The translations under genes were made by a program, and so were the position numbers. Below are positions 6,637 through 10,437 of a stretch of 10,437 nucleotides of DNA, one piece after another. Location of the stretch: NCBI GenBank assembly GCA_905216175.1, contig CAJMSV010000060.1:1-10437 (forward strand). The letters run 5' to 3'. The notes under the pieces were generated by a model. That model ran no database searches. It saw only the letters and a program-made list of their open reading frames with translations, and was not told the origin of the DNA. Source of the DNA: an uncultured bacterium. GTDB taxonomy: Bacteria > Actinomycetota > Coriobacteriia > Coriobacteriales > Coriobacteriaceae. Each line of letters starts with the position of its first letter. Positions within the stretch are counted from its first letter, which is position 1.

Positions 6637-6704
6637 ATGCGGGCCTCCTTTCGCATCCCGGTTCCGTGTTTGGCTTAATTACCTACCGCCTTTGTGTGTT
6701 TTGA

Positions 6705-6733
6705 ATAGTACGAGCATTGTTTCCCTCGGTCAA
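6705..6733 (-). promoter_or_regulatory. metY promoter
   Basis: On the minus strand TTGACC (6733-6728) and TACTAT (6710-6705) are separated by exactly 17 bp, each matching the sigma-70-type consensus at five of six positions. The start point should be near 6698. The LysR-type palindrome lies just upstream of the -35. Confidence 0.8.
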
Positions 6734-6752
6734 TCACTTAAAAGCGCTAACC

Positions 6753-6775
6753 TGTTATCGGTTATATAGATAACA
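6753..6775. promoter_or_regulatory. LysR-type operator (T-N11-A) between metY and its divergent regulator
   Basis: TGTTATC and GATAACA form a perfect 7-bp inverted repeat around 9 bp. The core is ATC-N9-GAT, the classic T-N11-A site of LysR-type regulators. Its centre (6764) is about 66 bp upstream of the predicted metY start, where these proteins normally make their primary contact. It also ends 18 bp before the regulator's own ATG, fitting autorepression. A second palindrome, TAACC-N7-GGTTA (6748-6764), overlaps it and could provide an alternative binding register. Confidence 0.7.
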
Positions 6776-6793
6776 CTCGAAAGGATGGCGCCG

Positions 6794-7696
6794 ATGACCC
6801 TCCAGCAGCTTCGTTTCCTGATTGCCGTGGCAGAGTCCGGCTCAATCAATGCCGCAGCTCAGCGCCTCTATACCGCTCAGTCCAGCATCTCAAACGCCGT
6901 CAAAAGCCTGGAACAGGAGCTCCACCTGGAGATCTTTACGCGCTCCAGCCGCGGCGTCACGCTCACCAACGACGGCACCGAGCTTTTGGGCTATGCGCGC
7001 CAGGTCGTAGAGCAGGCCGATATGCTCGAGGCGCGCTACGAGGACGGCGGCACCCCGCAAGCCCGCCTCGCCATTTCCGCCCAGCACTACGCCTTTTCGG
7101 TCGAGGCCTTTGTCAACGTGGTCGAGCGCTGCCGCGACAGCAAGTTCGAGTTCATCATGCGCGAGACTACCACATCGCAGATCATCGATGACGTCCGCGC
7201 GTTTCGCAGCGACATCGGCATCCTGTATCTGGACGACTTTAACGCCCGTGTTCTGCAGAAGGCTTTTGCCGATGCGCGCGCGAGCTTCCATCCCCTATTC
7301 GACGCGACGGTCCACGTCTTCGTTAGCGAGCGCCACCCGCTTGCCCGCCGCCCGCAGCTGTCCCTTGCCGACCTCACACCCTATACGCGCTACAGCTTTG
7401 AGCAGGGAACCTCAAACTCCTTCTATTACGCCGAGGAACCTTTTAGCTATATCCCTTGCGACCGCAACATACGAATCTCGGACCGCGGAACACTTACTAA
7501 CTTACTTATCACGTCGAACGGTTACACCCTGTCGACCGGTGTCCTCTCCAATGAAATGCAATGGGGTATGGCATCGATCCCGTTAGCAGACGCCCCAACG
7601 ATGCACGTAGGCTATATCATGCACGACGAGCGCAAGCCCTCTCCCCTCTTGCAGCAATACCTCGACGAGCTCAACCGCATCATCCATGCCAACTAA
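6794..7696 (+). CDS. LysR-type transcriptional regulator, probably controlling metY
   Basis: This 300-aa protein has the LysR layout: an N-terminal winged helix-turn-helix (about residues 3-60, with SGSINAAAQRLYTAQSSISNAVKSLE at its core, 15-40), a linker helix, and a two-lobed effector-binding domain from about 90 to the end. I chose the ATG at 6794 over 6785 because AAAGGA ends on the latter but is 8 nt from the former, and family members start with a similar TLQQLRFL. It is divergent from metY with a T-N11-A palindrome between, the usual arrangement when such a regulator activates its neighbour and represses itself. Effectors in sulfur regulons are often O-acetylserine, O-acetylhomoserine or homocysteine; which one applies here is unknown. 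I cannot assign it as MetR or CysB. Confidence 0.92.
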   Translation: MTLQQLRFLIAVAESGSINAAAQRLYTAQSSISNAVKSLEQELHLEIFTRSSRGVTLTNDGTELLGYARQVVEQADMLEARYEDGGTPQARLAISAQHYAFSVEAFVNVVERCRDSKFEFIMRETTTSQIIDDVRAFRSDIGILYLDDFNARVLQKAFADARASFHPLFDATVHVFVSERHPLARRPQLSLADLTPYTRYSFEQGTSNSFYYAEEPFSYIPCDRNIRISDRGTLTNLLITSNGYTLSTGVLSNEMQWGMASIPLADAPTMHVGYIMHDERKPSPLLQQYLDELNRIIHAN

Positions 7697-7751
7697 CTGT
7701 CGGAAGACGGGATAGAAATCGTAGATTGCTAGCCCCCGGCGGGCATGGCGC

Positions 7752-7757
7752 TACAAT
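7752..7757 (+). promoter_or_regulatory. Candidate -10 element (TACAAT) upstream of rnhA
   Basis: GGCGCTACAATGG lies about 40 nt upstream of the GTG start. A TTGCTA at 7726-7731 would make a 20-bp spacer, which is too long, so only the -10 is offered. A similar CGCGCTACACTCG lies at 8311-8323, 32 nt before the next gene. Confidence 0.35.
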
Positions 7758-7795
7758 GGTCACTCACACGAAACGTACCCAACGAAAGGAAGCCC

Positions 7796-8281
7796 GTGAA
7801 GGTCATCATCTATACCGACGGCTCGGCCCGATCAAATCCGGGACGCGGCGGCTACGGCGCCGTGCTCAAATACACCAACCCCGCCGGCAAGACCTTCACC
7901 TCCGAGCTTTCGCGCGGTTACGCCAAGACCACCAACAACCGCATGGACCTCATAGCGGTCATCGTGGCGCTCGAGGCACTTAACCGCCCCTGCGAGGTCG
8001 AGGTCCATTCCGATTCGCAGTACGTCGTTAACGCCTTCAACAAACACTGGATTGACGGCTGGAAAAAACGAGGCTGGAGGACCGCCAACAAGCAGCCTGT
8101 CAAGAACCGCGATCTGTGGGAGCGCCTGCTCACCGCAAAGAGCAAACACAAAGTGGAGTTCATCTGGGTTAAGGGCCACGCCGGCCATGAGCTCAATGAG
8201 CGCTGCGACGAGCTTGCCACCACGGCGGCCGACGGCAGCAACCTCGATATCGACGCCGGCTTTAACGAGAGCGACCTGTAA
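7796..8281 (+). CDS. rnhA: Ribonuclease HI (catalytic Glu replaced by Asp)
   Basis: This 161-aa protein is RNase HI, which cleaves the RNA strand of RNA-DNA hybrids (R-loops, Okazaki primers). YTDGSARSNPGRGGYG (6-21) carries D8, HSDSQYVVNAF (71-81) carries D73, and VKGHAGHELNERCDELA (125-141) carries H128 and D138, matching D10, D70, H124 and D134 of E. coli. The fourth carboxylate, E48 in E. coli (NNRMEL), is aspartate here: NNRMDL, D51, codon GAC. The basic WKKRGWRTANKQPVKNRDLW segment (89-108) is the substrate-handle region. I start it at the GTG at 7796, 5 nt after AAAGGA; the frame is open from 7745 but homologues begin at this KVxIYTDGS. A short acidic tail follows the fold. Confidence 0.93.
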   Translation: MKVIIYTDGSARSNPGRGGYGAVLKYTNPAGKTFTSELSRGYAKTTNNRMDLIAVIVALEALNRPCEVEVHSDSQYVVNAFNKHWIDGWKKRGWRTANKQPVKNRDLWERLLTAKSKHKVEFIWVKGHAGHELNERCDELATTAADGSNLDIDAGFNESDL

Positions 8282-8354
8282 CGGCGTTTTCGCACGCTTT
8301 TGTGTCCTCCCGCGCTACACTCGTCCTGTAAGCCAAACAACGCAAGGGGGACAC

Positions 8355-9461
8355 ATGTTGCGTATCGCAACCATCGGCACATCCATGATTACCGACGACT
8401 TTATCCAGGTCGTCAACGCCAACGACCAAGCCGCGTTTGTGGGCACGCTTTCACGCGACGCCAATCGCGGTACTGCCTTTACCGCCGAGCGCGGTGGTGA
8501 GCGAAACTTTACGTCACTCGATGAGCTTGCGGTAGCCGCCGACGTCGACGCCGTCTATATCGGCAGCCCTAACGCACTTCACTACGAGCAGGCCCTTGCC
8601 TGCATCGCCGGTGGCAAGCACGTCATCGTCGAGAAACCCTTCTGCGCCACCGAAGCGCAGGCGCTGGAAGTCTTCCGCGCTGCCGAGGCAGCAGGTGTCG
8701 TGGCCCTCGAAGCCATGCGTCCCCTCCACGATCCCGCCTTCCACGCCATCGAGGACGCCCTGGGCGAGATCGCCCCCATCCGCCGCGCCTCATTGCGCTT
8801 TGGCAAGTATTCCTCGCGCTACAACGAGATTCTCGCGGGACGCGCCACCAATATCTTCGACTGCAATATGGCATCGGGTTCCCTCATGGACATTGGCGTC
8901 TACGCCGTCGAGCCCATGGTCGAGATTTTCGGCATGCCCTCCGGCCTTACGAGCATGACTACTCTGCTCGACCCCACCACGCGACAGCTCACGCACGGCC
9001 CCATCGACGGCTGCGGTTCCATCCTCGCCAGCTATGGCGGAGGCCGCATCTCCGTCGAGCTCGCGCACTCCAAAATTACGAATGACCTACTGCCCTCGCA
9101 GATCGAAGGCGAGCGTGGCACTATCCAGATTGACCATCTGTCAACGCCCCGCAACGTCCGCATCGACTATCGCGGCGACGTCGTACGCGGCTCGGCGACC
9201 GAGGCGCCGCGCGAACAGGGCGACAACGGCCGCGTGCTCGACCTACCCAAATCGAGCAACACCATGGAATACGAACTCACAGACTTTATCACCGCCATCG
9301 GCGGCATCGATAACGTCAAGGAAGAGATTTGGGAGACCCCGGCGGGACGCCACGAGCTTGGCCACTACCGCGATGTCACGCTCGTCTCACTACGCATCAT
9401 GGATGCCGTGCGTCAGCAGGCCGGCATAACCTTCCCGGCCGACGCAGGCAAGCAGGCATAG
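8355..9461 (+). CDS. Gfo/Idh/MocA-family oxidoreductase
   Basis: This 368-aa NAD(P)-dependent oxidoreductase has an N-terminal Rossmann domain (1-120) and a C-terminal alpha/beta substrate domain. The dinucleotide loop reads ATIGTSMITDDF (5-16), lacking the usual GxGxxG; an IGTSxIT form is, as I recall, typical of one group in the family. DVDAVYIGSPNALHYEQAL (63-81) and GKHVIVEKPF (87-96, K94) are the signature. GSLMDIGVY (175-183) is the conserved C-terminal-domain motif. I start it at the ATG at 8355, 4 nt after AAGGGGG; the frame stays open far upstream but overlaps rnhA. The acylphosphatase begins 2 nt after its stop, so the two are co-transcribed and probably coupled. It resembles, but is not a copy of, the partial gene at the left edge. 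Substrate unknown. Confidence 0.92.
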   Translation: MLRIATIGTSMITDDFIQVVNANDQAAFVGTLSRDANRGTAFTAERGGERNFTSLDELAVAADVDAVYIGSPNALHYEQALACIAGGKHVIVEKPFCATEAQALEVFRAAEAAGVVALEAMRPLHDPAFHAIEDALGEIAPIRRASLRFGKYSSRYNEILAGRATNIFDCNMASGSLMDIGVYAVEPMVEIFGMPSGLTSMTTLLDPTTRQLTHGPIDGCGSILASYGGGRISVELAHSKITNDLLPSQIEGERGTIQIDHLSTPRNVRIDYRGDVVRGSATEAPREQGDNGRVLDLPKSSNTMEYELTDFITAIGGIDNVKEEIWETPAGRHELGHYRDVTLVSLRIMDAVRQQAGITFPADAGKQA

Positions 9462-9463
9462 CG

Positions 9464-9874
9464 ATGGGCCTCTTCGATACGTTCTTCTCCAGCGTCACCG
9501 GCGGCAGTCGAGAGCCTCAAAAACCGTCAAACGTCGAGCTCGAGCTGCGCCGCAGGCTTACCGTGCTTGCAAGCGACGAGGCCACTCAAGACACTCCCCT
9601 GCGTTATTTCCTGCGCTGGGCGGGGCAAGTCCAAGGCGTTGGTTTTCGCTTTACCAACACCAACCTCGCGCAGGCACGCGCACTCACCGGCTGGGTGCGT
9701 AACATGGAAGACGGCTCAGTCGAGATGGAGATACAGGGAGCTCCGGCAGACATCCTATCTCATCTCGAGGCACTTCATGCCTCCTACGAGCGCATGGGAA
9801 CGCGTTTTCGCCTTGTAGATGCCCAGGCCCGAGCCCCACTTGCCAATGAAGACGGTTTCAGTCCTCATTATTAG
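9464..9874 (+). CDS. acyP: Acylphosphatase with an N-terminal extension
   Basis: This 136-aa protein carries an acylphosphatase domain (about 46-133), which hydrolyses the carboxyl-phosphate bond of acylphosphates such as acetyl phosphate. The phosphate-binding loop is GQVQGVGFRF (54-63) with catalytic R62, and GWVRNMEDGSVEMEIQG (76-92) has catalytic N80. The 18-residue spacing matches the animal enzymes (R23, N41). Usual family members are about 90 residues; the first 45 here (MGLFDTFFSSVTGG..., then a charged stretch) are an extension with no recognised domain, and could anchor or pair the enzyme. The ATG lies 2 nt after the preceding stop with only a weak ribosome binding site, so translational coupling is likely. 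Its stop codon overlaps the putative perR operator. Confidence 0.9.
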   Translation: MGLFDTFFSSVTGGSREPQKPSNVELELRRRLTVLASDEATQDTPLRYFLRWAGQVQGVGFRFTNTNLAQARALTGWVRNMEDGSVEMEIQGAPADILSHLEALHASYERMGTRFRLVDAQARAPLANEDGFSPHY

Positions 9875-9899
9875 CATTGTGTGCTAAATACGGTATCAT
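9871..9899 (+). promoter_or_regulatory. perR promoter with overlapping palindromic operator
   Basis: TTAGCA (9871-9876) and TATCAT (9894-9899) are 17 bp apart and fit a -35/-10 pair. The -35 is also the left half of a perfect palindrome TTAGCA-N5-TGCTAA (9871-9887), so a bound dimer would block RNA polymerase. The palindrome overlaps the acylphosphatase TAG stop (9872-9874). Spacing of halves (N5) resembles Fur-superfamily sites. It differs from CIRCE, in which the TTAGCA and TGCTAA blocks are 15 nt apart. Confidence 0.6.
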
Positions 9900-9935
9900 T
9901 TACCTACGACCGTTGATAGAAAAGAGGCGAGGCGC

Positions 9936-10316
9936 ATGGCGGTGCAAAGAAGGAATACCAAGCAGCGAAAGCTGGTTCTTGACGCCGTGCGCCAAAGCTA
10001 CAACCATCCCACCGCCGACGAAATCTACAACGTCGTGCGCGCGCAGGATGACAAAATCAGCCGCGGTACGGTCTACCGCAACCTCAATCTCTTGGCCGAC
10101 GCCGGCGAGATCCTCTCCATCAAGACGCCGGGCGGCAGCCGCTTCGATCGCACGATCGAGCCGCACGCACATATCATCTGCACCTCATGCAGCCGCGTCA
10201 TCGACGTACCGCTCCCCTTCGATGCCCAGCTCGACGCCAAAGCGTCCGAGCAAATCGGCTGGCACGTCACGTCGCACTACACCATCTTCGAGGGTCTCTG
10301 CCCCGACTGCCGGTAG
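9936..10316 (+). CDS. perR: Fur-family regulator, PerR-like
   Basis: This 126-aa Fur-superfamily repressor has an N-terminal winged helix (recognition helix about ISRGTVYRNLNLLADAGEI, 41-59) and a C-terminal metal-binding dimer domain. The structural zinc site is two CxxC pairs: C82/C85 (CTSC) and C122/C125 (CPDC). All five regulatory-metal ligands of B. subtilis PerR have counterparts: H24 (in HPTADEIY), D71 (RFD), H77 and H79 (PHAHI) and D90 (RVID). The last is Asp, as in PerR, where Fur proteins usually have Glu. This supports a peroxide sensor using metal-catalysed His oxidation. The ATG has GAGG 8 nt upstream. A palindrome over the -35 suggests autorepression. No peroxidase or rubrerythrin gene is visible here. 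The family is certain and the PerR subtype likely. Confidence 0.88.
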   Translation: MAVQRRNTKQRKLVLDAVRQSYNHPTADEIYNVVRAQDDKISRGTVYRNLNLLADAGEILSIKTPGGSRFDRTIEPHAHIICTSCSRVIDVPLPFDAQLDAKASEQIGWHVTSHYTIFEGLCPDCR

Positions 10317-10397
10317 ATGTTTGGAACATGCCTTAAAAACCACCTTTCCGCACTTTGCAGCAAAAAGTAGATTCCTTGACATGTCCCAAATGTCTAC
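10313..10397. repeat. Palindromic element at the 3' end of perR
   Basis: GTAGATGTTTGGAACATG (10313-10330) is the inverted complement, at 15 of 18 positions, of CATGTCCCAAATGTCTAC (10380-10397). The arms enclose 49 bp. Each arm is itself roughly palindromic (ATGTT-N3-AACAT; GACAT-N7-ATGTC). The interior holds ACTTT-N7-AAAGT. The left arm contains the perR stop codon. A further perfect 7-bp stem, GTCTACT with AGTAGAC (10392-10398, 10404-10410), overlaps the right arm. It looks like a small dispersed or MITE-like element, or a region of strong RNA structure between convergent genes. Confidence 0.5.
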
Positions 10398-10437
10398 TCA
10401 GCAAGTAGACGACGCAGCTCTTCTTCGACCGTGCGCA
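10394..10437 (-). CDS. Possible C-terminal end of a minus-strand gene
   Basis: From the right edge the minus strand can be read as RTVEEELRRLLAE followed by TAG (10396-10394), a plausible charged helical C-terminus converging on perR. Only 13 full codons are visible, so no family can be given and it may be chance. Confidence 0.3.
   Translation of the reverse strand, partial: RTVEEELRRLLAE

Noticed and set aside
6521..6698. SAM or other known sulfur riboswitch in the metY leader
   Set aside because: I could not find the conserved core sequences of the SAM-I, SAM-II or SAM-IV classes; the leader ORF with hairpin explains the region better. A covariance-model search would settle it.
5063..6769. 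Long plus-strand open frames (5063-5965 and 5969-6769) antisense to metY
   Set aside because: They lie opposite a clear PLP enzyme, cross its terminator and promoter, and encode no recognisable domain; they are GC-rich antisense shadows.
7696..7751. GC-rich GCCC/GGGC stem as a terminator after the LysR-type gene
   Set aside because: The stem is only 4 bp and is followed by ATGGCGCTACAAT rather than a T-run.
9871..9887. CIRCE (HrcA) element
   Set aside because: The half sites TTAGCA/TGCTAA resemble CIRCE, but the separation is 5 nt, not the 15 nt between the same blocks in CIRCE, and no chaperone gene follows.
10376..10381. Perfect TTGACA as a -35 box for a rightward gene
   Set aside because: There is no acceptable -10 at 16-18 bp and no plus-strand start codon with a ribosome binding site before the window ends; it lies inside the palindromic element.

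Overview
The window reads as chromosomal DNA of a high-GC Gram-positive bacterium. Protein sequences, frequent GTG starts and the gene set (MetY, a PerR-type regulator, a low-complexity secreted protein, a 4Fe-4S aldo/keto reductase) point to the Coriobacteriia, with Collinsella or a close relative as my best guess. This is inference from protein style; no 16S or other marker is present. I see no IS, prophage, CRISPR, tRNA or rRNA. Every major gene belongs to a recognisable housekeeping or metabolic family, so I do not claim a new multi-gene system. The most interesting material is regulatory.

Layout. 1-1648 (minus strand): an aldo/keto reductase with two C-terminal 4Fe-4S motifs, followed downstream by the start of a Gfo/Idh/MocA oxidoreductase that runs off the left edge. 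A 63-bp element with inverted and direct repeats separates them. 1812-3620 (plus): a metal-dependent cyclase-family hydrolase, a strong terminator, then a ketopantoate reductase (PanE/ApbA) and its own terminator. 3730-4897 (minus): a small two-helix membrane protein and a secreted coiled-coil protein with a possible 3D/double-psi-barrel C-terminal domain. 5109-6520 (minus): metY (O-acetylhomoserine sulfhydrylase) with a perfect 13-bp terminator stem. 6794-7696 (plus): a divergent LysR-type regulator. 7796-8281: RNase HI. 8355-9874: a Gfo/Idh/MocA oxidoreductase and an acylphosphatase 2 nt apart. 9936-10316: a PerR-like Fur-family regulator. The right edge holds a palindromic element and possibly the last codons of a minus-strand gene.

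How the parts work together. The metY/LysR intergenic region is the best-resolved control region. It has a minus-strand promoter (TTGACC, 17 bp, TACTAT), an ATC-N9-GAT LysR-type operator centred about 66 bp upstream of the predicted metY start, and a 17-codon leader ORF with a strong ribosome binding site and an overlapping hairpin. This suggests sulfur or methionine control at two levels. Upstream of perR, a perfect TTAGCA-N5-TGCTAA palindrome coincides with the -35 element and overlaps the acylphosphatase stop codon, which suggests autorepression.
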